Source: Laburnicola sp. R22_1
Taxonomy: Eukaryota; Ascomycota; Dothideomycetes; Pleosporales; Didymosphaeriaceae
NCBI GenBank assembly: GCA_014281115.1
Contig: JACONQ010000011.1
Location: 1,736,001-1,800,000, forward strand
DNA length: 64,000 bases
Direction: 5' to 3'
The position numbers and the translations under genes are program-made. The notes under the pieces were generated by a model. It was not told the origin of the DNA and did no database searches. It saw only the letters and a program-made list of their open reading frames with translations. Below, one piece after another: positions 32,225-43,988 of the stretch (position 1 is its first letter; each line of letters opens with the position of its first letter).

Positions 32225-34962
32225 TGTTAGCGAATATCAGTTATCCCTAGTTGCTTTAAGAATTGTTCGTGCTTTTTAATGTCGCACAGTGACTTCGTTA
32301 ATCCATCAGCAGGCATATCATCAGTTCCCATCCAGGTCACGTCGATATTACCAGCTTCTACTTGCTCTCAGATCCACATCTAGTGAACCTTAACGTGCCA
32401 AAGCTTGGTGTTAAGCTTGTCCTCCTCCTTATTAGCGATTAAGACTGTTTGCTAGTTATCACAGTACAATATAGGGCAAACCTCTAGGTTAAATCCAATA
32501 GCTTTAAAGGTGTTCATCCACCAGGATAACTCAGTGCCAGCTGTTGACAAGGCAAACAGTTCAGCCTCAGTGGTCAATTTGGTAACAGATCTCATAATCT
32601 TAGCCTTCCAATCAATAACTATGCCGTAGAGCTTAAACACATAGGCAAATAAGCTTCAAGCAGTCTCAGGATTATTAGCAAGGCTACATCGAAAGCTCTA
32701 AAAAACAGCAGTTCTTCAGCCTCATCGTTGCTAGGTTAAACAATATAAGTAGAGTTTTCTAAGGGCGCTATCATAGCTCCAATAGCCCAGAATCAGTAAT
32801 CGTATAGGTACTACCATACTGTTCAAACAGCAGCCATATGCTTCTAGCTAGGGTTGTTTAGATAACGGGCAAGTATCAAGTGTGCCTTTGCCACATCAGG
32901 GCGGGTAAAGTAAGAGATAAAACCAAGGCATCCAACAAGGATCTAATATAATCAGGTACGTTCAGCGTTCGGTTCATCCGTACTTAGAGAGAGGTGAGAT
33001 TCGCGAAGAGGGACTCAAGGGTGTCAGCTGCCTCTAAGGAGATCGTAATCGTGGCAGACCTTTGTAATATAGGAGTCCTAAATCATCCAGACCTTCCCTT
33101 TAACGTAGTCTCTAATAATACAAATCCCTAGAAACCAGGTAAGCTCTCCTAAGCTCCGTGTCTCGTATCAGGTCATAAACTCGCTTTCAAATAGTTAATA
33201 GTGCTCTTAATCGCCTTAACAAAATAGAACAACAATATCATCAACATAATAGAATAGTATTAGCTTGCCGTTAGTGAATAAGCAAGGGATACCTTTGACT
33301 TAAGTGAAACCCATATCTACAAGGGTCTTCTTCAGGTGTCTGTGCCACAATGCTAGGGCATCCTTAAGGCCATACAGTGCTCGGCGTAAGCGCATTATAT
33401 TGCCTAGGCGTTCTTGGAAGCCATTAGGCGTCCAGACATAGCAAAGTCGTTTAAGGTAGGCATTAAGAAACGCGTTCTTAACGTCGTACTAATAGGCGAG
33501 TAGTCCAAAAGCGCACATAATAGCAATAAGGAAACAGAGCGTTCGTGCAGCAAGTGTAGCTGCGTAAGTATCATCCCAGGTTGTCTAAAGATCTCCTCTT
33601 ACAACTAGTCGAGCTTTATAGCTACTCAAGTAGCCATCAGCGTCAAACTTGTATGCAAAGACCCACATTAGTAGCAAAGTCTCAGCGTCTAGGTGCTCCT
33701 TCACCTCATTCTTAACTTTTTCAAACACTCCCTTATAAAGTTGCTCCTTAATCTCCTTATCTGCAGCATCTAGCCACTTCTTGGCATTAGGTCGAGACTT
33801 AATCTCAGCCCAGGTCTTTGGCGGTGGCGGCAACTACTTTTAATAGACCTTAAGCTTAGTGTTTTCTAGTAGTTGTGCAATTGCTATAGCAAACGTCTGC
33901 CAGTATAGTGAGGCGTGCGTACTAAGGTTTTGCGGGGCATTGTCCTCATCATTACCACCTCCCCAACAACGAGACCCCTAAATAATATTGTCTTCTACAA
34001 TAGCCGGGTTTCTTCGTCGTGGTGCATTGTTCTCGCAGCAGTTTGGAGCAGTATCACCTAAAGCAACCTGCCTCCAGCCTTTTGGTTAAGTGCGTGTTGA
34101 GGCCAATCAATCTAAAGTAATCAGTGCTGGCGTTTCTTAAGGTGTAGGTAGTCCTCCATCAGCCTCCTCCTAAATTTGCACTTCGGCATCATCTTGCTTA
34201 ACAGCCTCTTCTTCATCTTCAGCAACATCCTCAACTGTCAGTTAACAAAGTGTCATATCACAACGAATCTGCTCAATAACAGGGTCCTCCTCTTCGTCCA
34301 ATAAGTCGATATCAAGGACAGTAACCACATGTCGTTCCTCCTTAGTTAAAAGCTAAGGTTCCAGCGAAGAGTACCATTGTTGTCGTAGGAAAACAACGTC
34401 TCAGGTTCGAACAACCCTATCGCTTCCTAGGACCTAGATGCAAAAGATGTTCGTTCCTTCGTATCCAACCAGCCATCCAGTAATCGCTCGCGATTCAAGC
34501 TTGTCACCTTTAGCCACCTTCGTGTCTCAAAATAGAGCCTTCGCTCTAATAACGTCTACGTGCGCTAGAGATGGCTTCACCTTGCGCACAACTTCGTAGG
34601 GTGTCTTCCAACCTGTAACTTCTATTGGTAATTAATTGAGCATGTATATAGCCGTCAAGCACAGCTCATTCGTTAGCGTCTTAGGAAAATTTGCTGCAAT
34701 TCGCAGGGTCCTAGCCATTATAATAATAAGATTGCCAGCCTTCTTAGTAAAGCCAGTCATTTCTTCCGCCCCAACAGCACAAGGCTCAACTACAATGCCT
34801 AGATCTTTAAAGATCTCCCAAAGATTAGCAAAGCCTTTCTTATTGTCGCAACAAATGTACACAACAATGGCGTTAAATTGGGTACGTATCTGTGCCAGCA
34901 TTTGTCGAACGGCGCGCGTAAGGGTGGCTTTCGTCTTGTTGCGAAGAGTCTTGCCTAAATAA
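32225..34962 (-). pseudogene. Decayed copia pol (integrase, RT, RNase H)
   Basis: The RNase H part keeps one frame through several nonsense codons: TAG at 32454-32452 after the YCDN motif, TAG at 32382-32380 and TGA at 32370-32368. At the TAG positions copia relatives have glutamine, and at the TGA arginine, so these are C-to-T changes of CAG and CGA. Reverse-transcriptase and integrase segments survive as short fragments. The element is defective. Confidence 0.8.
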
Positions 34963-35783
34963 TATCGTGCGTATTAACAAACAGTGTGTAACAGCCACTT
35001 GTCCCCATTGTAGCAAGCTTCACCAGTCTTTCGTAGTTGTATAAGGTCGATGCCAATTCATTCAAAGGGCCAGGTTGCAGGCTCGCGTTAAGGGCGTCAA
35101 CTAATAATCTTTAAGAGCTTAGAGTTAATACACTCCTTGCACTCCTTCCACAGCGAAGCTCTAGGCCCAGCAGTAAGCTTAATACCATCTACTGCCTGCT
35201 CTAGGTATTTAATCGCGCGTTGTCCTATGTGAGCTAGCATCTAATGCGCTTCTATAGGTGTAACTTGCAGAGGCTTCCGCTCTACTTAGCTTGGCTTAAT
35301 TGTCATTAATTAAACAGCGAACGTGTATAACTCCAATGCGTCCAGGCGTTGTGTCTTGTTAGAGTCTATAATCCAATGTCCTCCTTGCTCGTTAAGCGTA
35401 CAGAAGACGTCTAATAGAGCATTTCTTAGGCAGAGACAATTGCGTCCAGAGTCATACTCAAGGCCAACGGTTCGACATCGCGAGAGGGATACAACCAACG
35501 TAAAGAATGTAGGGATTAGCGCAACCTAGGTAATTACCATTCAGCGCTCCCCAGTTGGGGTATCTACAATTAGTTTAACGTTTCCCCACTCATAAATCTG
35601 CAGGGCCTGTGTGCCCACTAGCAGGATATCATCTAAGTGCCCGTCTCTAATCTTCTCCCAAGTCTTTGGTCGATGGTTCGTGACGTGAAGATTAGATCCT
35701 AGATTAAGAATCCACTTGTTGATTAGTGGTGGAGGCTGCTAAACGGCAGCAGTAACTAACAGGGTAACAACCTCAGCAGCGTC

Positions 35784-36450
35784 TTAGCTGCCTAGCCAGT
35801 GCTTAACTGCTCCTATTAAGTTTTGAGCGTTTAATAGAGAATGCCCTGTATCAGCTAAGAAGTCGTTCTTTGCCAATAGGGTCTTAGTAGCATCCGCCGC
35901 CTTCTTTTTAACTCTTTTCTTAATTGCGAACAGGGCTGCACTCAAAGGGTTGCCCTTGCCAAGGTTCCTAACTCTGTCAAACTCGGTTAAGACAGTTAGG
36001 TTAGGCCTCCATCCAGCAGGTCGAAGAGAAGGCACCACATAGCAGCACTGCTTAAATAAGTGCTGCTCACCACAGATGCAGGTAACTGTCCGTTTCTGGG
36101 TGTTAGTGGCAGTATTCGGCTGGCCTAGAACCGCGTATGTTCCTAGTGCTAACGCAATAGGATTCATAGTGCGTCTGAAGCGTCAATAGTTCTCCACTAG
36201 TTCCACCAGACCCATGTAAGGCGTTCCGTTCATCTCAGCTCGCGTAATCTCCTGGATCTCGTGCGTAACAAAGGACTCGTCAATGCCCCGAATTTCTCGA
36301 AGAAAGTCTTGTTAGGCTCGGTAGTCCTGGACTTCAGGCAGATTCAGCTTAATCATGTCACAAAGGATGGTGATATAGCTCTCATACCAAGAATCCATCT
36401 TCTGTTGTTGCGGAACCTTCTTGATCTTGTCGTACTGGTCAAGTAACTCG
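35784..36450 (-). pseudogene. Copia gag remnant with zinc knuckle
   Basis: A 127-codon open stretch (36167-35784) with a CxCGxxHxxxxC zinc knuckle and a downstream ADTGHSLLNAQN segment resembling the start of the protease region. Sequence further right up to about 36900 reads as mutated gag without a long frame. Confidence 0.6.
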
Positions 36451-37056
36451 TATTTGCGCTCTGCTACTAACATGCAGAATATCTTCTTAAGTTGCGTGAG
36501 TTGTTCGTAGGGTGTATTGGCATCCTCAATAACAGGGATGTGCCTGCTAGAGATTGTCCTTGCAATCTCGCGCGTTAGGTTGTTAAGAGCGTTGTCCTTC
36601 TTCTGCCAGGTAGCTAACTTTGTTGCATAGAATCCGTGCCAGAAGGTGTAGTCTTCTCGTTCAGGTTTCGTGAGTTCGTCGGGCTCAATATCATCGTCGC
36701 ACTAGACAGTGCTTAAAGAGCCACTAGGCATGTTGTCACCCTTCTTGAATAAGCGTAGTAGTCGCTCCTTTGGTTTTTCATTGTAGATCGTCTTGACAGT
36801 GTCTACTGTCAAGTCTGGGTTACAATAGTCCCAGATCTTATAGGCTTCGGCGGTCCTCTTTCGCAAGAAGATCCACTTCGACCAGTCACTTGGCTTGTTA
36901 AGGATAATTGTTTCCTTAACAATTAGCTCGTCCTTTTTGTTGCTTATTGTGGCAAACTAGAGCTTATTAAGTTAATCTCTGTTATAGAAAGCGCGTGTGT
37001 AGTAAGTAGGTAGAGTGTGAACTGTAGTCGAATTAAGCGTAGGCTGGGCTTATAAC

Positions 37057-37202
37057 TATCAGTGGAAGAATGAGAGACTGAGTTGATTGTAACAAGCTAA
37101 CCAGAGGATCCCTTAAGTACGAGGATCGTAGTCAGCAGCTAGTCTACATAAGGTTGGTAGTATCATGTGACAGTGTGGAATGCGATACCACCTACACTAA
37201 CA
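37057..37202 (-). repeat. 5' LTR of the copia element
   Basis: Right-hand copy of the 146-base LTR, the 5' LTR in the element's own orientation. Identical by eye to 31935-32080. Confidence 0.92.
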
Positions 37203-37207
37203 GAATA
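37203..37207 (+). repeat. Target site duplication GAATA, right
   Basis: GAATA directly after the right LTR, matching 31930-31934. Confidence 0.85.
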
Positions 37208-37781
37208 CGACTCTGCGCTACTCGCCCGAGTGGATGTCAGGGGTCCGCAGATCCTGTCAGCATCAATGATCAGCCACGACTCTCCTGCCGCCCTTTCGCT
37301 AATCTTCCTAACGCTGAACCTTGGGTGAAATGTACATACACGGCCGGCCCGCCACTTGCCCGTTAGCAACCCTCCAACCGCTGTTACCTGTGCTGCGCTT
37401 CGCTTGAAGTTCGCACGCACATATCTGGTGCCAAGTTGTGGCCATGGCACTAACATGCAAGCCCTGGCGGGCCCCAGAGATTGAAACGGCGAATTGAATC
37501 CTGATTGCGAGGTAGCTTGGAGCATATCTCGACCCTTATTCATGGTTGGTCACTGCCGTCGTTGCGTCGCATCTCACTCGTCTCATGCGACCTTTTCCTG
37601 ACTCCAACGTTCCAAATCATACGCCTCTGACTGTGTTCGCAAATTGCCCCGTTCCCCCTTGGCTCCGCTTAAGACGGGTCCCGCGCCCGTGGACTGGGAG
37701 TCTCTGGCCCGTATGTTTTCCTGTTGATCCACACCATCTATCCCACTCTTTACGTCCTCCGCCTTAGATGCCGGATGCAAT
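37208..37781. other. Right target side of copia insertion, no gene
   Basis: About 570 bases of normal composition that were continuous with the sequence left of 31930 before the insertion. Short ORFs only. Confidence 0.45.
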
Positions 37782-38736
37782 ATGGCAGAGGAGGACCACT
37801 CAGACCGGTCAGGGATAGGTAAAGCCGTCAACATCACTGCCACTATTTTGATGACCATCGTTGTGGTTTGGAGGTTGATTGTTCGATTTAGGATCAATCC
37901 GCGATTAGGTCAGGGTGATGGAGTCTTGTTCGAGCTGTGTGACACTGACAACCACAGGTTGGAGTGATTATTGGATCATACTTGCCTTGGTACGCCAGAG
38001 CTTATGTGGGACCACGATGCTCTCGCTCAGATTTAGATCCTCGCCGAGGTAGGCCACGGTTGGGCACTCGCCTCCCTCTACAGTGGAGAAGTACGTATGG
38101 ACATCGACATCACCATCGACATAAAAGTCAGAGTCCGTTACCTTACATTCATCGGTGGTGCTTTGAACATGTACTCTCTTGGTTTCGCCAAACTCTCCAT
38201 TTGCGCCTATCTCCTCGCATTGGACTTTTCGCGATCTTACCGCTGGATGGTCTTCGTCTCTATCGGTATGGTTTTACGTTTTCTGATAAGTTCCAGTGGC
38301 ACCGCCTTATCCATCGCCAAAATCATCGAGTTTGGACATTTGCTACTTGTTGTTAAAACCAATACAGTGTACCATACCGTCACGACCACCGCTCTCAGCG
38401 TTAGCGAAAACTCCATGTGCATCATCGTTGCCTGTCTTCCACCCCTCCGACGTACATTCGACAACATATTGAAGAGGGTGCTACCCTGAAGCTTCCTCAG
38501 ACGCATCGGCGCTCGATTCCCATCCTAGCTACGATCTTCCGACAATATACACAACCAAGATGACTTTAGACGCCGAGAGCTCTCACAATATCTTGTCCGA
38601 TGACGAATTTGTCGAGGATGCGAACGGGCGCATCGTGCGGGCGATCACGCCAGTGACGGACACTCGCCAAAACAATAGCACACAAGAACTTGGTAGCGAT
38701 GGACAAAATCTGGCAAATAAGGATGGCCAAGGATGA
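37782..38736 (+). pseudogene. SAT4-type rhodopsin-like membrane protein, broken
   Basis: Joining 37782-37908, 37958-37989 and 38037-38489 (two short introns) gives a SAT4-like N-terminal half: a helix NITATILMTIVVVWRLIVRF, then GWSDYWIILAL, YSLGFAKLSICAYLLALDF and YRWMVFVSIGMVL. It jumps directly to the family's C-terminal motif SENSMCIIVACLPPLRRTFD. The segment that normally lies between (the loop with Cys and the fifth and sixth helices) is missing. After the stop at about 38487, a one-base shift re-opens the typical Ser/Asp-rich tail (SHPSYDLPTIYTTKM, SDDEFVEDANGRI) to TGA 38734-38736. The gene is thus damaged by an internal deletion and a frameshift. It sits beside the copia element. An intact relative is at 57991. 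Confidence 0.6.
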
Positions 38737-40708
38737 TATCCCTTTCAGTGACATTGGGTGGTCTCTTTTTGAAGTCGCATTTAGCGAAACCTACGGTCAC
38801 TTCCGATCCCTTACTTGTGCAGTTATCACGCAACAAATGCAGATTCGAAAACGCAGTTGTGGAGTTGCCCTCCATCTACCGATCCACGGACAGTTTAAGA
38901 AGGATCATCCGACAAGTACCGCAAGACCAGTCGACGACGACAGGATGGGATACAACAATACCCGAGGATGCGAGGCTGTTGGCAGGGTCGCACTTTCGAA
39001 TTCAACCCGGCACACCAAGCCATGCTAGTCCTTCGCACCACTATCGAGCTGCGTCTACCTCCGCGGGCAAAGGCTAGCATCCTGATAACATGTCAAGACG
39101 TGCCTAAAGGCAGCGTCTTGCGTGTATGGTGCGCCCTTAGGAAACCAAAACGTCCTTCTCGGGCAGCACGAGCGTGCGTGTGACTCGTTGCAAAGGTCTT
39201 GCTGGGCCATGGTTGGGCTGACGAAATCCTACGAAGAGCTGGGAAGGCAATCCTTCTGCATGGAGGCTATAAGGCAGGCGTTATGACACACGATGACGAA
39301 GCCACGATCCCACGCTTTGGCTCCTGTCATATTTTGATCTCAGGTACACGTTACGCGTTTTGGATAGATGTCGTTCTAAAATATGTGAGTACATTTGATG
39401 AAACCATGCCGTCGACATGTTGAATGCGGCATTCCTCCGCGGCGTCATTTGATTAGCTGGACCATGTCTGTTGTGGATAGATGCCACATCGGGCTTGGTG
39501 GGGCATAATGTCTCGGACGCTGAAATTCATTCTAGGGGTGTAATAGTCCGTGTATATCATCATCGTCATAATAACGGCTGTTGCTATTGGAAGTGTATCG
39601 CAATCGCCGATGTGCATGGTCGAACTTAGAAAAAGGCAGGTGCACAACTATGACTGCTTCGGGGCGACGTGGACGTTTACCAGTCCCGCAGATTGATCGC
39701 TGCCATGAAACAACGTTGAAATATACAAAGTAGGGATGGATGTAGGTGACTACTCGCATAGAAACACGAGATAAATATATTGGACGTGGGCACTGCGTAT
39801 TCCTACTAAATTACTTCTTCGCCGATAGGGCGCGGACCATTCATCCAAACGTCGTCCGAATATGTAAACCACATCGCGGAGAACCGCACGCAAAACTCTC
39901 TGGACCTGCGATGCGAACCTCTATTGTTGATGCAACTTGGTGGATTCTCACCGTCGCACAAGCCCCGCGCGTACATGGCGCAGCCCACCAAAAAAAAGGA
40001 AATAATGTAAGATTTCATAGGTAGTCCGTATCCAGCCCCTGCGGATGAGCCATCCAACTCAACACGCCAGCTCAACTTCCCATTATCCATTTCCAGATGT
40101 CATATGCGACGTCTGCATTGAGCCTACTCCGTATATCTCAGCCAACAGGCCTACCTTCGCGGGCATTTCTTTGGGCGAGAAGGAAAGATCGAGCAACTTC
40201 CTCTGCTGCCTTCGAAGGTAGTCTAGTCAGTCCAGTACGAGGGAGGGCAGGATTGCGGCGTAGTCTACCTGAGACTTGCGGCTTTGGGAAGTGTGGGTTG
40301 CTGCGCTAGCGATGGCTAGCTGGTTCGAGGCTAGAGTACGAGATAGATGAGCAGACTACACTAGTGTATGCCGGGGGACGTTAGGCGTCTCGTTTTGATG
40401 ACACTCGAAGCGTGGTGGAAGGGAGATGGTGGGATGGTTTCGTGCGAACGCCGCGGGTTGCGCAGGTATGTACATGTATGCACGAAAAAAGACGCTGAAA
40501 CGTATAAGTTTTGTGGCTGCTACACATCGAGTGAGTCTTGCAGGCAGGTTACATACGAGGGGAATGGTTGGCCCTAGTTGTTGAGCAGGAAATCACCACG
40601 TCAAGCTTCACTCTTGTGTACCTCAGTTAGCGTGCTGAGCATGTGGATCAAAGCAGGGCAAGATTTCGTCTTTCGTCCTTTCCAAGGACATTCTGGATTA
40701 ACTATGTA
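38737..40708. other. Long stretch without a supported gene
   Basis: About 2 kb of mixed composition. Overlapping ORFs of 60-140 codons (for example 38733-39077 and 39199-39423 plus) have no domain. It is probably the decayed continuation of the accessory region. Confidence 0.45.
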
Positions 40709-42601
40709 TCAGACTTTTGTAGTCGCAGCATCTGAACCTGCATTCTCCAGCTTTTCCTCCCTTGCCGCTCTCCACGACTGGCCCCAGTACCACTGCACAA
40801 TCGGCAACGGCACCAAAGTCATGACCACAATCCCCGCCGCAAGAAATGCCGGCCCACTTCCCATCCATGCTAAGATTATTTCCACAATAGCAACGCCAAT
40901 AGCAGAAAACAGGCAGCGCATCAGGTTACTCGCCATGCATGTTGCACCCGAGCCGTCGTTGGACCACAGGTCCGAAATGAGCGTCTGATGCACGCCGCAG
41001 ATGGCGTGGGCCGTCGCCGCGATCAAGAACTGAAGGAGCAGCGGGATGCAGATCCAGCCGCCCAACGAGGTCACCTCGGGGTAAGCGAGCGTGTAGCCGT
41101 AGGGAGAGAGGACGAGGATGAAAACAATGGCTAGGGCTGGGATGCGTTTGAGGCGGATATGCTCGATGGCAAAATCGGCCGGAAGCGGGTGTCGCGGGAT
41201 AATCGCACACGAAGGCATGAAATGCTTGCGTTTGTACAACAAGCATGCATTCTTGAAATCCTGATCCAGAAAGTTGCCAATGAGGGTGGAGCCGGCGATG
41301 GAGCCGAGAAAGTTGGGGACAAAGGCGAGGCCGAGGAAGGCCTCGTTTAGATTGAAGGCCGATTGGAAGAGGCTTGTGGTGCTGACGGTGACCTTCATCC
41401 AGATGGCGAAGATGATACTGCTGTAAACCAGGCTTAACAGCATGTCCTTCTCTTTCAACACGCGGAACGGTCCAAGAAACTTTTTAGCGGCTAGAGCGGG
41501 TCTTTCCGTGGGCGTCGAATTCGGACCGATATGGGCTTGCTTCTCGAACATTTTACATTTCCACGCCAAGGGCTTGTTCATTCCCGTCAGAGGTGTGCTG
41601 CCATTTCCTGCGATGGTGCGCAGTGTTTCTGGAAGAAAGCCCGCAATCGCGACAAGCACTGCCAGCGATAGCGCGAAAAGAGTGACGAACAGAGACCTAA
41701 AGTCCGCCCAATTCAATGTTAACCCTCCTGAGATTGGCGCTAGCAGAAGCGCTCCATTTCTGACTAAGTGGTAGAAGTTGTAGAAGTCGTCGCGCTCGTT
41801 CGGTAAAGCGATGTCCTGCATAACGGCATGCCCGATGGACGCCGTGGATGCGACGCTGGCTGCTTGCAAGCCGCGGAATACAAGAAGAACTGGGAAGCTG
41901 GGCGAGAAGCTGAGAACCAGTGATGAGATGACGTAGAGGCCGAGGGTAAGAATATATACAGATCTTCGACCAAGGTGATCAGCCAAAGGGCCCCAGAAAA
42001 GCGGCGCAATGCCCTGGATTACCAGATATGCTGTAATGGTGAGATTCATAGCTTCTGTGCTAGTTTCAAGATCCTAGTTATTGTCAGCAGACGAATGATT
42101 GTCGCAATACGGGACCCATACTGTGGCAATTCGTCTCAGTACTGGAAGGTAGATGTTGAACGTCAACATGGGGAAAATGCCTGCAGCACCAACAATCGCC
42201 ACCAACGTCCATTTCTCTTGCAGCGTGTACACATGGTACGGTTGCTCAATCTCCTCCTTCTTCTGTATCGAGGACGCTTTTACACCTCGCACCGAACCGA
42301 TTGCCTTTCCTATAGTTCCCTCGGATGACCTGCGATATTCGACCAAGCTCCCCGCCTTCACCCCCATCTCTTCCGTGCATCCCACCGTCTGCGTAAAATC
42401 AAAGCCTTTGTCTTGGTCGTGCTCGAGATCGAGTTGGTGCCGGGGCGAAAACATGCGAATGTTCGAGCTCCCCATGGCATACACGCCCAAGGCGATTTCC
42501 CTCCATCCTTCCAACGTCGTGAATCGTTTGGATATTCGTCGCGAGATTACCGACAAAGCGCTGCTTCGGCTTCGGATCGATGGCTCATACAGGGAGACCA
42601 T
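40709..42601 (-). CDS. MFS transporter, DHA1 (12-TM drug:H+ antiporter) type
   Basis: Two exons on the minus strand (42601-42122, 42073-40709), phase 0, give 614 residues. A hydrophilic N-terminus of about 110 residues precedes TM1 (WTLVAIVGAAGIFPMLTFNIYLP). Motif A appears as GPLADHLGRRSVYI, with AYLVIQGIAPLFWGP before it, as in Qdr/Flu1-type multidrug exporters. LVFRGLQAASVAS and GPLAPISGG-like loops follow. The second half has a long central loop and six more helices, including TLISDLWSNDGSGATCM. Exports drugs or metabolites, substrate unknown. The start is the first true ATG: the longer frame begins with TTG. Confidence 0.88.
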
Positions 42602-43988
42602 CTCGTGGTAACGACAGTGGTGAACGAGGGAAGGATGCAAGCCTGAGGAACGTACGCCTCATCGAGATGCTTGATCGCATAAATTCTTCTCAAATCATGC
42701 TGCAGGAGTCATGTCATGTTCTGGACGTGGCTTGCTTTTGATCAATGGCTTTTGATCAATTGTGGCGATGTGGCTGGCGAGCTTGCGAAACACTGCAGGT
42801 TTGAGAAACATGGCGGGGGTGAAGATTGCCGGCGCTGGAACGTCGCATCATGGTTGATCTGAGGAGCACTAAGCTCCATATTCCGAGGTGCCCGGGCTAA
42901 TAATAAAGCCTTCGGGTGATGCAATTGGATGAGAATCATCATGAGATGCCACTTGTCACGCACGGGGACATGGACGTTGTGACATCACACCAGCGCTATC
43001 ACGGCATTTATGGTCAGAATCAATTCGATTGTGCTCAGATTTTCTTACAGCGCCCTTTGGTGCAATCTTTAGGTCGAGCCCGTGTAAAACATAGGTAGTG
43101 CTGCAAATGGGCCGAAAGCGTTGAGCTCAAAGCCTCAAACCATAAAGAGGTGTCTTAAAACCGGAAATTCTTCTCACCGCTTTATTACAACATACCTACG
43201 GCCTCAAGCGCATGTTTCCCGAGGACAATGCCGCCCAGGATTAGACGGTCACTATGAAACCGGATATCGATGTCATGATGGACCGCATATCGAATAAATA
43301 TCCATGACGATAATATAATATAGGCGGATGAGTGAACTGGAGCTTCGTCCGAATTCCCCGGTGGATCGTCTCAGGCCGTGAAGATTCTAATCACACAAGA
43401 GAGTGGGTGCATTAAGAAACGCGAGGCGCGCTTGAGGACCCGGGCCTCAGCAAAGATAAATGCGCGAGTACTAACTCCGGGTCGTGCGCTATTCATCTTA
43501 ATTACCTTGGGTAGCAAAGAGAACAGTATCAGGCACTTAAATGCCGCTGCACTCACACGGTCACGCCACAAAGCCAGTGCTTTCTCAAAACGAACGCTGG
43601 GAAAAGCCAAGGACGTAGTCTCATAAATATGTAAAATATTGAGTTGACTATAAACGGATACGCACGAATGAATGAAAAATAAGCACTTCGCTACACCAAG
43701 ACGGATAAAAAGTTGTGAGTACAAAGATGGTTGATACATGCGCAAAATAGTACACAGGCTTCATAACGATGTATAGGCACTGGAAAAAAAAAACACTGCC
43801 TTGGCTAGTTTTTGGTTCTAGAATTCAGAGTTACGCCAAAATAGGCCAATGCCGATATCATAGCCCTAATTCTAGCCCATTATCCCTTTTATGGGTAGCT
43901 GTACCGTCCCACCGTAAAAGTGCCTACCACTTTCAAGTGATTGTCAAGTCTCAACTGTACAACCGATGGACTCCTCCTACGCAAGCCA
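42602..43988. other. Intergenic
   Basis: About 1.4 kb: promoter of the DHA1 pump, AT-rich sequence at 43.1-43.4 kb and 43.6-43.8 kb, and one copy of a dispersed repeat (43641-43680). ORFs at 43371-43745 have no domain. Confidence 0.45.
43641..43680 (+). repeat. Dispersed repeat, family C
   Basis: Contains GTTGACTATAAACGGATA and GAATGAATGA. Related sequences occur at 50671-50717 and 59536-59584. Confidence 0.55.

Larger units (their letters stand above)
31935..37202 (-). mobile_element. Ty1/copia LTR retrotransposon, coding part degenerate
   Basis: A 5268-base element on the minus strand. Two 146-base LTRs (31935-32080 and 37057-37202) look identical base for base and are flanked by a perfect 5-base GAATA duplication. 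Reading the minus strand from right to left: gag-like part with a zinc knuckle (CICGEQHLFKQC, about 36090-36050), integrase remnants (about 34630-34900), reverse-transcriptase start (PKTWAEIKSRPNAKKWLDAA, about 33830-33590, order typical of copia), and RNase H (TTEAELFALSTAGTELSWW, about 32640-32452, then MPADGLTKSL). Many stop codons interrupt the pol frame, so it cannot make its own proteins. Confidence 0.92.
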
